37,252 nt of DNA from Maccoyibacter sp900556645. GTDB lineage: Bacteria; Bacillota; Clostridia; Lachnospirales; Lachnospiraceae. Position 1 is the stretch's first letter, and each line of letters opens with the position of its first letter. Under the pieces are notes generated by a model. The model made no database searches and was not told where the DNA came from. It was given only the letters and a program-made list of their open reading frames with translations. The DNA lies in assembly GCA_958349535.1 (NCBI GenBank), contig CATWDJ010000019.1:1-37252 (forward strand), read 5' to 3'. A program made the translations under genes and the position numbers. Shown piece after piece: positions 15,147 to 23,020 of the stretch.

Positions 15147-15473
15147 ATTGCATCAAATTATAAGAAGTCAGCTAAAGACTTAGCATTTAATAAGGAAAGA
15201 GCAAAATATAACAAGCGAATTAGAGAGTTAGAGTCTCAATTAAGAGAGAAAGAAAAAGTGATTGCTTCACAGAATGAAAGTATTGAGCTTGGTTCAGAAG
15301 AACTATATCGTCTAAGAGATTGGGTAAGAAGATTGCTTGAATATACGGAACTCTCGGAAGATGACATGAAGAAGTTAATTGATAAAGAGAAAAAATCTGC
15401 TGAGATAGTTGAGAATATGAGTAGCATGACACAGATGTTTTCAAAACTAAGTGGAAGGATAACATGGGAATAA
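15147..15473 (+). CDS. coiled-coil phage protein, probable ATT start
   Basis: About 108 residues, strongly helical (AFNKERAKYNKRIRELESQL, then KEKVIASQNESIE). The frame is open from TTG 15132, but that codon precedes the only SD (AAGGAG, 15136-15141). The codon correctly spaced from it is ATT 15147, giving (M)ASNYKKSAKDLA. Rare ATT initiation or a mutated ATG is implied. Function unknown. Its stop overlaps the next small ORF by 10 nt. Confidence 0.6.
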   Translation: MASNYKKSAKDLAFNKERAKYNKRIRELESQLREKEKVIASQNESIELGSEELYRLRDWVRRLLEYTELSEDDMKKLIDKEKKSAEIVENMSSMTQMFSKLSGRITWE

Positions 15474-15631
15474 CTAAAGCGTTGAACGATATTTATATAT
15501 TTTTGATAAAGCTAAAAATCCAAATAAAGTGTCTGTCGGATGAAGAATTTTACAAACTCCTTTCGGACAAGAAATTGGACTATATGCAAAGATTATATCT
15601 ATGTTATTTCAGATATATAGGAAAGAGATAG
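15464..15631 (+). CDS. 55-residue phage protein
   Basis: ATG 15464 with GGAAGGA 5 nt upstream, overlapping the previous gene by 10 nt. The protein begins MGITKALNDIYIFLIKLKIQ and ends with YMQRLYLCYFRYIGKR: helical, basic, with a hydrophobic N-terminal stretch. No recognised domain. Overlap and SD support a real gene. Confidence 0.5.
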   Translation: MGITKALNDIYIFLIKLKIQIKCLSDEEFYKLLSDKKLDYMQRLYLCYFRYIGKR

Positions 15632-15651
15632 AGTTTAAGGCACATTGAAAA

Positions 15652-15680
15652 TTGAATATTGGCAGGCGGTGTGGTATAAT
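15652..15680 (+). promoter_or_regulatory. strong extended -10 promoter
   Basis: TTGAAT (15652-15657), 17 nt, TATAAT (15675-15680), with a TGG extended -10 immediately before TATAAT. It drives the 15715 gene. Confidence 0.75.
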
Positions 15681-15714
15681 TTTCCTATCAATTTACGAAA
15701 GGAAAAATTATAAT

Positions 15715-15987
15715 ATGCCAAAGGTAAGTATAGTGGAAAAACGAATTTTTGAAATTGAGGGATTTCAAGTGGATATTACAAAAGATGGTAAAAATGTCCG
15801 TGGAGATTTGCAGTTGCCAAAACAATATGAAGCCGAGCGAATGACAAGAAATTCAATGACAGTAGGCGATTGGAAAAATAAATTTAGGACACAATATCCT
15901 GGTTATGATGCTGTTGTTTATAAAAATGATGGTTCTAAAGCAAGTGGACAAACAAAGTTGGCAACAGTGAGAGACACATATTTATAA
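15715..15987 (+). CDS. stand-alone (moron-like) phage gene, unknown function
   Basis: A 90-residue protein beginning MPKVSIVEKRIFEIEGFQVD, beta-rich then helical, with no membrane segment. ATG 15715 is preceded by GAAAGGA; the frame is open further upstream, but into the promoter. The gene has its own consensus-like promoter (15652-15680) and a near-perfect terminator (15993-16029), so it forms a transcription unit independent of the early and late operons, the classical moron layout. Possible roles include host conversion or a late small effector; the sequence does not say which. Confidence 0.7.
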   Translation: MPKVSIVEKRIFEIEGFQVDITKDGKNVRGDLQLPKQYEAERMTRNSMTVGDWKNKFRTQYPGYDAVVYKNDGSKASGQTKLATVRDTYL

Positions 15988-15992
15988 TGGTT

Positions 15993-16029
15993 ATACCAAC
16001 CGTCAATATTCGATGGTTGGTATTTTTTT
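15993..16029 (+). terminator. strong intrinsic terminator
   Basis: A 12-bp stem (ATACCAACCGTC with GATGGTTGGTAT, one G-U), 7-nt loop, 7-T tract. Confidence 0.85.
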
Positions 16030-16051
16030 GCTTAAAAAAGGAGGAATGAGA

Positions 16052-16465
16052 TTGACAACGGAAGAAATAGAGGTTAAAAAAGAATATCTGAGAGGATACG
16101 GAAGAGCAGTAAGACAGATGGAGCGTAGCGAGTTAAAGATAGCAGAAGTGCGGTTGAACAAGATATGCCCCAGTGTAAATAACGACGGAATGCCGCACGC
16201 ACATAGCAACAGTGATTTATCCGGGTATGCTGCATTGCTGGACGAAGAAGAAAAACGGTACATGAAAGCAAGATACGAGAGAATAAAGTTATGCCGTGAC
16301 ATATCAGACAAGATAGAGCGTATGAGTAACGAGGACGAAAAGGATGTCTTGATGTACAGATACATAAAGTTAATGAAGTGGGAAGATATAGCTGTGAAAA
16401 TGGATTATAGCTGGCAACATTTACACAAAATCCATGCAAGGGCATTGCATGATTTCAAAATATAA
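16052..16465 (+). CDS. sigma-like late transcription regulator (DUF1492/ArpU-type)
   Basis: A 137-residue protein. The C-terminal third (KDVLMYRYIKLMKWEDIAVK, then MDYSWQHLHKIHARAL) is a sigma-70 region-4-like helix-turn-helix, as in ArpU/DUF1492 regulators found just before terminase genes. I chose TTG 16052, 7 nt after AAGGAGG (16038-16044); ATG 16046 is too close to that SD. It probably activates the late operon, whose putative promoter with TGCGATA repeats lies directly downstream. Confidence 0.78.
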   Translation: MTTEEIEVKKEYLRGYGRAVRQMERSELKIAEVRLNKICPSVNNDGMPHAHSNSDLSGYAALLDEEEKRYMKARYERIKLCRDISDKIERMSNEDEKDVLMYRYIKLMKWEDIAVKMDYSWQHLHKIHARALHDFKI

Positions 16466-16468
16466 AAC

Positions 16469-16504
16469 ATGCGATAGAATGCGATATTATATATATGCTA
16501 CAAT
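16469..16504 (+). promoter_or_regulatory. putative late promoter with activator repeats
   Basis: Two ATGCGATA copies (16469-16476, 16479-16486; 10-bp period, one helical turn) lie just upstream of TACAAT (16499-16504), where a -35 would be. No normal -35 is present, which suits an activator-dependent promoter. Confidence 0.45.
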
Positions 16505-16521
16505 GTATGTGGTTGAAAAAG

Positions 16522-16549
16522 GAGATTGCTTAGGCAGTCTCTTTTTTTT
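16522..16549 (+). terminator. intrinsic terminator before the late genes
   Basis: An 8-bp stem (GAGATTGC/GCAGTCTC, one G-U), TTAG loop, 7-T tract. It lies only about 12 nt past the expected start of the putative late transcript. Confidence 0.75.
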
Positions 16550-16607
16550 ATATCTACCAGGCACATGAAACTTAGGGTGTCCGGGACTTCACAGAAAGGA
16601 AAAAATT

Positions 16608-16943
16608 ATGAAAACGGTAAATATACTTGGCACAGAATACACGATATCAGAAAAAGATGAATCAGAAGATAAACTTTTGAAAGAATGTGATGGATATTGT
16701 GATAAAACAACAAAAGAAATTGTTATTATGAAAATATCTTCGGATAACTGCAATATACACAATTCCGAATGGTATAGAAAAAAAGTCTTGCGACATGAGA
16801 TTGTGCATGCATTTCTATTTGAATCAGGATTGCATGAGTGTACAAATAAGAGTGAAGACACGCACGATGAGCAGATGGTAGACTGGATAGCCATCCAATT
16901 CCCGAAAATCTTAGAGGCATATAAAAAAACAGGGTGTGTATAG
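16608..16943 (+). CDS. HExxH-containing phage protein, putative zinc peptidase
   Basis: A 111-residue protein with RHEIVHAFLFESGL (HEIVH, about residues 64-68), the zinc-binding HExxH motif, followed by DEQMVDWIAIQF, which could supply the third ligand. Short minimal metallopeptidase-like proteins of this type commonly lie immediately upstream of small terminase genes in Firmicutes prophages. The substrate is unknown. AGAAAGGA precedes ATG 16608. Confidence 0.7.
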   Translation: MKTVNILGTEYTISEKDESEDKLLKECDGYCDKTTKEIVIMKISSDNCNIHNSEWYRKKVLRHEIVHAFLFESGLHECTNKSEDTHDEQMVDWIAIQFPKILEAYKKTGCV

Positions 16944-16959
16944 AAAGAAGGTGATCCTG

Positions 16960-17796
16960 GTGGCACGTAGCCCTAATGAAAAGGCAGAAGAAGCCAAACA
17001 GTTGTACAAAAAAGGAATGAAGCTGGTAGACATAGCAGAGAAGTTAGAAGTGCCGGCAGGAACCGTTAGAAGATGGAAAAGCACCTACAAGTGGGATGGC
17101 GAACAGAAAAGCGAACGTTCGGATAAAAAAAGTGAACGCTCGAAAAAGAATAAAGGAGACAATAAGAAAGCTATTGCAAAGGAAGTAGAAGAGGTAATAC
17201 AGAATACCGAACTGACCGACAAGCAACAGCTTTTTTGTATATATTATATCCGGTGTTTTAATGCCACTAAGGCATATCAGAAAGCGTATGGTGTTGCCTA
17301 TGCGACTGCTGTGGTAAACGGTCCGAGACTGCTCGGAAATACTAGGATAAAAGATGAAATCTTCCGGTTGAAACAAGAACGTCTCAACAGAGAGTTTCTA
17401 AGTGAGTCCGATATCTTCCAGAAGTACATGGATATTGCATTTGCAGACGTGACTGATTTTGTGGAGTTTGGAAATGAAGAAATGGATATCACGCTAGACA
17501 ACGGAGAACAAAAAACAATAACGGTCAGCCATGTCAATATCAAAAATAGCTTTGAGGTTGACGGAACACTCATATCCGAGGTTTCCAGAGGCAAGGACGG
17601 TGTAAAGGTGAAACTTGCAGATCGTATGAAAGCGTTGCAGTGGCTATCGGACCATATGGACCTTGCAACAGAGGAACAGGCAGACAATGTCAAAAGTTTC
17701 TTAAAAGCAATCAGACCAGATAAAGAAGAGATGGATAAACTGTTTGCTGGGGAGGAAGAAGATGGCGAAGAAGAAAAAGAAAATATCGACGTTTAA
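16960..17796 (+). CDS. terminase small subunit
   Basis: DNA-recognition subunit of the packaging motor, 278 residues. The N-terminal helix-turn-helix (about 1-45: MKLVDIAEKLEVPAGTVRRW) matches the phage terminase small-subunit N-terminal domain. A charged linker (about 48-80) precedes a terminase_2 domain (TDKQQLFCIYYIRCFNATKA). GTG 16960 was chosen, 8 nt after AAGAAGG; the frame opens at 16936. It overlaps terL by 35 nt. Confidence 0.87.
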   Translation: MARSPNEKAEEAKQLYKKGMKLVDIAEKLEVPAGTVRRWKSTYKWDGEQKSERSDKKSERSKKNKGDNKKAIAKEVEEVIQNTELTDKQQLFCIYYIRCFNATKAYQKAYGVAYATAVVNGPRLLGNTRIKDEIFRLKQERLNREFLSESDIFQKYMDIAFADVTDFVEFGNEEMDITLDNGEQKTITVSHVNIKNSFEVDGTLISEVSRGKDGVKVKLADRMKALQWLSDHMDLATEEQADNVKSFLKAIRPDKEEMDKLFAGEEEDGEEEKENIDV

Positions 17797-19099
17797 ATTT
17801 GCTCCGTTTTCTGATCAACAGAAAAGACTTATGAACTGGTGGAGACCGGTAGCGAGGTCTAGCAAGAATGATTACGTCATTGCAGACGGTTCTATCCGTT
17901 CCGGCAAGACAATAGCTTGTATTTGTGGTTTTTTACAGTGGTCGCAAGAAATGTTCACAGGGGAATCTTTTATTTTAGCTGGCAAGACGATGGGAGCATT
18001 AAAGAAGAACGTCATCCGTCCTATGATACAGATACTGGAGGCGTGGGGATGGCCGTACACTTATATCCGTTCCGGTACGGACGCGAGGTTGGAAATTGGA
18101 ACGAATGTGTATTATCTGTATGGAGCCAATACGGAAGCTGCACAGGATGCTTTACAGGGACTTACAGCTGCTGGTGCTTATGCGGATGAGGCGGCACTAT
18201 TCCCGCAGTCCTTCATAGACCAGATGATAGGACGGTGTTCTGTAGACGGATGGAAAGTGTGGATGAACTGCAACCCGGAAGAACCACACAGTTATATTAA
18301 GGCAGAATTTATAGATAAAGCAAAAGAAAAACGTGTATATCGGTTACATTTCATGATGGACGATAACCTCACGCTTTCTTCTGAAAGAAAAGCCGGGTAT
18401 TACAGAGCATGGCCAAAAGGCAGTGTATTCTATAAGCGTTTTATCCTTGGATTATGGGTAGCAGCCGACGGTCTCATATATCAGCAGTTCGCGGATAATG
18501 TTAAGGACTACACAATAGATGAGGCATGGTTGAAAGAATTAGATGATAATAAGCAGCCGCTGCATGAAATTATGTATGCTGTAATCGGAGTCGATTTTGG
18601 AGGAACGAAGTCGGCTCATTCTTTTACCCTTACAGGCTTCACGAAAGGATATAAACAGGTGGTTGTTCTGGATGAGTATTACTGTAAGAAACGCATAAAT
18701 CCAAAACAGCTTCAGGATGATTTTATAGATTTTGTAAAACGGGCACAGGCAAAGTATAAGGTATATGAAGCCTACTGCGACAGTGCGGAGCAGACGCTGA
18801 TAGCAGGTCTGGAGACAGCATGTGTACAGAATGGCGTATCTATTGAGATTAAGAACGCTATAAAAGGTCCTATCAATGACCGGATAGCTTTCTATAACAG
18901 TCTGATAGCACAGAATAGATGGAAGGTAATGAAGCATTGTAAACACATTATCGAAGCCTTTGAACAGGCAGTATACGATGATAAGAAAAAGAATCAGGAT
19001 ATACGTCTGGATGATGGACTTATGAATGTGGACAGTTTAGATAGCACGGAGTACAGTACGGAAAGTGTGCAGAATGATATCTTATACATAGCAGCATAG
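17762..19099 (+). CDS. terminase large subunit
   Basis: ATPase-nuclease of DNA packaging, 445 residues. Walker A is GSIRSGKT (about 43-50), Walker B AYADEAAL (about 138-145), and the RNase H-like nuclease domain starts with GVDFGGTKS (about 275-283) with further acidic residues in YCDSAEQ and RLDDGLMNVDSLDS. ATG 17762 follows GGGGAGG. It is a PBSX/SPP1-like terminase, so headful (pac) packaging is likely but not proven. Confidence 0.93.
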   Translation: MAKKKKKISTFKFAPFSDQQKRLMNWWRPVARSSKNDYVIADGSIRSGKTIACICGFLQWSQEMFTGESFILAGKTMGALKKNVIRPMIQILEAWGWPYTYIRSGTDARLEIGTNVYYLYGANTEAAQDALQGLTAAGAYADEAALFPQSFIDQMIGRCSVDGWKVWMNCNPEEPHSYIKAEFIDKAKEKRVYRLHFMMDDNLTLSSERKAGYYRAWPKGSVFYKRFILGLWVAADGLIYQQFADNVKDYTIDEAWLKELDDNKQPLHEIMYAVIGVDFGGTKSAHSFTLTGFTKGYKQVVVLDEYYCKKRINPKQLQDDFIDFVKRAQAKYKVYEAYCDSAEQTLIAGLETACVQNGVSIEIKNAIKGPINDRIAFYNSLIAQNRWKVMKHCKHIIEAFEQAVYDDKKKNQDIRLDDGLMNVDSLDSTEYSTESVQNDILYIAA

Positions 19100-19109
19100 G
19101 AGAATGAAA

Positions 19110-20564
19110 ATGAGTAATAAGATAAAGCAGTACCTGATGGATAAAAAGTATAATACCGTTTCTGATAAAACCTATGAGCATATTGATAAATGGTTAGAGT
19201 GGTATCAGGGAGAAGTAGAAAAATTCCATAAATACAAAGTATTTAACGGAGCCATGACTACAAGCCACAGACGGTATACTATTGGCATGGCGAAAAAGGT
19301 ATGTGAAGATTGGGCGAATCTTATTCTGAATGAAAAGGTATCCATTAAAGCAGGAGATTATGGGAAGCGTTTAAACGAGATATTGGATTTTAATAATTTT
19401 AGGGTAAGAGGAAATCAGCTAATAGAGATTGCTTTTGCTCTTGGTACTGGTGCCTTCGTAGAGTACAAAGACGCAGACGATAATGTGATTATTGATTATA
19501 TCCGGGCAGATATGATTTATCCGATATCTTGGGATAATGGAAATATCACAGAGTGTGCTTTTGGAACTACAAGAGTTGTTGATGGGAAAGAGCGTATTTA
19601 TTTGCAGATTCACCGTCTTGGAGACGAAGAATCCGGAGAAAATCCAGATGTTTACTATATCGAAAATAAGTACATAGATGCAGATTCGGGAAGAGAGATT
19701 AAAACACCGGAAGGCGTAGAAGAAATCGTAAATACCGGATATGAAAAGCCGTTGTTTCAGATTATCACACCTAACATTTTTAATAATATTGATTTGGACA
19801 GCCCGCTTGGAATATCTGTATTCGCTAATAGCATTTCTCAGCTCAAAGGCTGTGATATAATGTATGATTCATACATTAACGAGTTTGTGCTTGGCAGAAA
19901 GAGAATCCTCGTCCCTATCTCTGCGGCAAAAATACAGATGCAGAAGGACGGGATTGTAAATCCTACATTCGACCCTGAAGATACCGTTTATTATCAGATG
20001 CCGGGAGATAAAGAAGGGGATATAAAGCTGACGGAGGTTGACATGACCATACGTGCCCAGGAACATGAGCTTGGAATCCAGCGAAGCCTCGATATTTTAA
20101 GTTTAAAGACAGGTATGGGAACCGGGCGTTATCAGTTCGACTCATCCGGTGTAAAAACGGCTACTGAGGTTATCTCTGATAAGTCAGACCTTTACCAGAA
20201 CCGGCAGAAGAATGCGATTATTATAAAGACGGCAGTTCTTGCTATGATTAGAGCGGTATCTTTTCTGGATACCGGCACAGAGATAGAAGCTACGGTAGAT
20301 TTTGACGATTCCATCATCGAGGATACTAATACCACCATCGACAAGAACATTAAACTGGTACAGGCGGGTCTTAGGTCTAAACTGACAGCCATCATGGAAA
20401 TAGATAAGTGTTCTGAGGCAGACGCAAAAAAAGAATTGGAACGCATAGCGGAGGATGGTCAGATAACCGGACAGGATATTGACTGGACACAGGAAGAAAG
20501 CGAAGAAGAGAAAGCCGATGATATTAAAGGTAATGATGAAACCATTAAGATGGATAAAGAGTAA
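19110..20564 (+). CDS. portal protein (SPP1 gp6-like)
   Basis: A 484-residue portal forming the head-vertex channel. SPP1 gp6/DUF1483-type features include MAKKVCEDWANLILNEKVSI, the ALGTGAFVEYKD segment and the long helical C-terminal crown ending in acidic repeats. I chose ATG 19110 because AGGAG is 7 nt upstream; ATG 19104 abuts the SD. It lies between terL and the MuF gene as expected. Confidence 0.88.
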   Translation: MSNKIKQYLMDKKYNTVSDKTYEHIDKWLEWYQGEVEKFHKYKVFNGAMTTSHRRYTIGMAKKVCEDWANLILNEKVSIKAGDYGKRLNEILDFNNFRVRGNQLIEIAFALGTGAFVEYKDADDNVIIDYIRADMIYPISWDNGNITECAFGTTRVVDGKERIYLQIHRLGDEESGENPDVYYIENKYIDADSGREIKTPEGVEEIVNTGYEKPLFQIITPNIFNNIDLDSPLGISVFANSISQLKGCDIMYDSYINEFVLGRKRILVPISAAKIQMQKDGIVNPTFDPEDTVYYQMPGDKEGDIKLTEVDMTIRAQEHELGIQRSLDILSLKTGMGTGRYQFDSSGVKTATEVISDKSDLYQNRQKNAIIIKTAVLAMIRAVSFLDTGTEIEATVDFDDSIIEDTNTTIDKNIKLVQAGLRSKLTAIMEIDKCSEADAKKELERIAEDGQITGQDIDWTQEESEEEKADDIKGNDETIKMDKE

Positions 20565-20574
20565 GGTGGTTTAA

Positions 20575-22314
20575 ATGGGCTTACTTGAAAATCAGAAAGC
20601 GGCAGAGCCTGTGGATGGAATCTATCAGGATTTAGAGGCACTTCTCATGCAGAACATTGCAAGGCATTTAAAAGACTGGGAACAGCCGATTGATACTGAT
20701 AAATGGCTGATGCGGAAGTTGGCCGAAATTGGAAAATTAAATAAAGAAAACATTAAAATCATTACCAAAATGTCAGGACTTAGTCAGACAGCCGCAGAGC
20801 GTATGCTTACAGAGATGGCAGAAGAAACCGTAAAAAACATTGATCCAGCTTTACGAAAAATGGCAAGAGACGGTATTGCAGGAGAAATGGTCAGGGCTTC
20901 TAAGAGCCGAAATGTAAAGCAGGTAATCAGCTCCATGAAGAAACAGGCAAAAGATACGCTCAATATGTGTAATACCACTATGCTTTATAAGGCGAGGGAT
21001 GCATATTCTGGTCTCGTGCAGAAAATTGCAAGGTACGCAAAGGATATTGAGAATAAGCAGGAGTTTATAGATATCCTGAATATGTATGGAGAGTCTGTAA
21101 CAGTCGGTGTAGAATCCAGACAGCAGGCAGTAAGGAAATGTATCCGTGAATTTAATGAGAAAGGTATCCCGGCTTTTGTGGATAAGCGAGGAAGGGAATG
21201 GACACCTGAAGCATACATTAATATGTCCATGCGAAATACTGCAAGGCAGACAGCAGAGGAAGTCCAGACAGCAAGATGTAAGGACGCAGGTGTAAATCTG
21301 ATACAGATAGACAGCCATTCCGGTGCACGACCAAAATGTGCAAAAGACCAAGGTAAGATTTTCTCGTTAGATAATACCAGCGGAGAGACAGAAGATTTAT
21401 ATGGAACGAAAATCAAGTACTATCCTTGGAGTTCTTCCAGTTACGGAAAACCAGACGGAATACTCGGAATTAATTGTCGTCATCATAAGTGGCCATTCGT
21501 TCCGGGAGTAAATATACAAAGATATTTTCCTACAGAAGATATAAAGGAAAATGACAGGCTGTATAAGGAAACTCAGGTACAAAGGGCACTGGAACGTGAT
21601 GTCCGGAAGCAGAAAAGGGAGTGTATGCTCTATGATGAGATTGGAGACAAGGATTCATTTGAGAAATCATCTGTAAAGCTTAAATCAAAAGAAGCATCAC
21701 TCAAGAATTATGTCGACAAAAATTCAAGTCTGAGCCGGAGAAAAGATAGGGAGCAGGTGGTTGGTTTTGATAAAGGCGTCAGTACCAGAACAGTCGAAGT
21801 AAATAGGAGCATTAATTCAGCGGTAAAATCATTTGCAAAATCTGGAACTGCTGATATAATCAAGATAGATGCAGAACCTGGAACAGCAAAGTATAGAAAA
21901 CTCAAAAGAGATGCTATTATTAGTAAATGCGTATCTGAAAATAGACCAATATTTACAGATGATACTTTTGGAAAAATGGCAAGCAATCTACCAAAGAAAG
22001 ATGGCTATTATGATGTTATAATGCACGGTGCACCGAAGACAGTCCAGATTTTCGGCGAGCGGACAGATGCAAAAACTGTAGCGGAAATTTTAAGGAACAG
22101 GAAAGACTATAAAGGAGAACCTATCAGGTTATTATCTTGTTCTACAGGAAAAGGAGAAGATTGTTTTGCACAAAGACTTGCAAATGAGTTACAAGTACCT
22201 ATAGAGGCACCAAATGATATTATTTGGGCACGAAGTGACAAAACATATACCATAGGACCAACAAAATATAGGAATACAGGAGAAATGATAACATTTTATC
22301 CGGAAGGGAAGTGA
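20575..22314 (+). CDS. MuF-type minor capsid protein with C-terminal putative protease toxin domain
   Basis: A 579-residue protein. The N-terminal part (about 1-330) is a phage minor capsid 2/MuF-type domain (SPP1 gp7-like), with HSGARPKCAKDQGKIFSL and the conserved NCRHHKWPF. A charged linker (about 340-420) leads to a C-terminal domain (about 440-579) with an invariant-looking His484-Gly (VIMHGAP) and Cys522 (IRLLSCSTGKG), the H-G ... C-x-G pattern of clan CD (caspase-like) cysteine peptidases, ending in ITFYPEG, typical of polymorphic-toxin C-termini. The next gene looks like its immunity protein. MuF-fused polymorphic toxins are known in temperate phages. DNA from about 21770 is AT-richer, suggesting module exchange. 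Confidence 0.82.
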   Translation: MGLLENQKAAEPVDGIYQDLEALLMQNIARHLKDWEQPIDTDKWLMRKLAEIGKLNKENIKIITKMSGLSQTAAERMLTEMAEETVKNIDPALRKMARDGIAGEMVRASKSRNVKQVISSMKKQAKDTLNMCNTTMLYKARDAYSGLVQKIARYAKDIENKQEFIDILNMYGESVTVGVESRQQAVRKCIREFNEKGIPAFVDKRGREWTPEAYINMSMRNTARQTAEEVQTARCKDAGVNLIQIDSHSGARPKCAKDQGKIFSLDNTSGETEDLYGTKIKYYPWSSSSYGKPDGILGINCRHHKWPFVPGVNIQRYFPTEDIKENDRLYKETQVQRALERDVRKQKRECMLYDEIGDKDSFEKSSVKLKSKEASLKNYVDKNSSLSRRKDREQVVGFDKGVSTRTVEVNRSINSAVKSFAKSGTADIIKIDAEPGTAKYRKLKRDAIISKCVSENRPIFTDDTFGKMASNLPKKDGYYDVIMHGAPKTVQIFGERTDAKTVAEILRNRKDYKGEPIRLLSCSTGKGEDCFAQRLANELQVPIEAPNDIIWARSDKTYTIGPTKYRNTGEMITFYPEGK

Positions 22315-22318
22315 GTAC

Positions 22319-22618
22319 ATGAGGGAAATCAGCCATGTAAGTGAATTTGGGAGTGAGACAGGAAAACCAATCAGAGAAATGATTAGTAATAATGTCATTC
22401 CTAAAAAAGAAAAAGTATTAAAGTATTTGAAATCTTTCGAGCCTGATTGTGCAGCGGGGATGTCATTAGTGGATGAGATAACGGGTGATGTTATTAATTC
22501 TGGCGTATTAGGATATGAAGATGGAGTATTCTACTGGGATACCAGAGAAATTTATCATTTTGATAAATATAATTTAGAATTGGATACTGATTTTGTGAAA
22601 CATATATTGGATAATTAA
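22319..22618 (+). CDS. putative immunity protein for the MuF toxin
   Basis: A 99-residue acidic protein (starts MREISHVSEFGSETGKPIRE) with conserved-looking LKYLKSFEPDCAAGMSLVDE, and GVFYWDTREIYHFDKYNLEL. It begins 4 nt after the toxin-fusion gene and is followed by a terminator, so the two form a cassette inside the late operon. It shares the lower GC of the toxin domain. There is no structural phage homology I recognise. The immunity role is inferred from position, size and charge. Confidence 0.68.
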   Translation: MREISHVSEFGSETGKPIREMISNNVIPKKEKVLKYLKSFEPDCAAGMSLVDEITGDVINSGVLGYEDGVFYWDTREIYHFDKYNLELDTDFVKHILDN

Positions 22619-22621
22619 AAT

Positions 22622-22652
22622 CCACTGGTCTTAACAGGTCGGTGGTATTTTT
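22622..22652 (+). terminator. terminator-like hairpin after the immunity gene
   Basis: A 10-bp stem (CCACTGGTCT/AGGTCGGTGG, with G-U pairs), TAAC loop, then TATTTTTA. It would partly separate the toxin cassette from downstream head genes. Confidence 0.55.
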
Positions 22653-22678
22653 ATACACATTTTTAGGAGGTGGTTATA

Positions 22679-22969
22679 TTGATTGTAGTTAGTATAACAG
22701 GAAAAGGTATTACAGTAGACGGTCACGCAGGATATGAAGAACCGGGTAAAGATATCGTATGTGCTGCGGTATCGGTATTAACACAGAATCTGATTAAGTC
22801 ACTGAATGATTTAACAATGGATTCCATTGAGTATCAGATAATACCGGGGCATATTGATATATATTTTAAGAATCTGTCGGAGCAGGGAAAGCTCTTGGTT
22901 GATTCTTTTTTTGTTGGCGTAAGTTCCATTATTGAATCTTACGGCAAGGAATACGTGCAAATAAAATAG
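22679..22969 (+). CDS. Prp-type cysteine protease (phage-encoded)
   Basis: A 96-residue homologue of the ribosomal-processing cysteine protease Prp (DUF464/YsxB). The motif DGHAGYEEPGKDIVCAAVS carries catalytic His16 and Cys28, the same 12-residue spacing as the known Prp dyad. The start is TTG 22679, 9 nt after AGGAGG; GTG 22670 overlaps the SD. Bacterial Prp removes the N-terminal extension of L27; here the enzyme sits just before scaffold and capsid genes whose N-termini carry LQLF motifs, so it likely acts as the prohead maturation protease. Confidence 0.85.
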   Translation: MIVVSITGKGITVDGHAGYEEPGKDIVCAAVSVLTQNLIKSLNDLTMDSIEYQIIPGHIDIYFKNLSEQGKLLVDSFFVGVSSIIESYGKEYVQIK

Positions 22970-23020
22970 CATGGCTGCCGACGGGCATTAAGCGGATATT
23001 AGGATAGGAGGTACTTAAAA

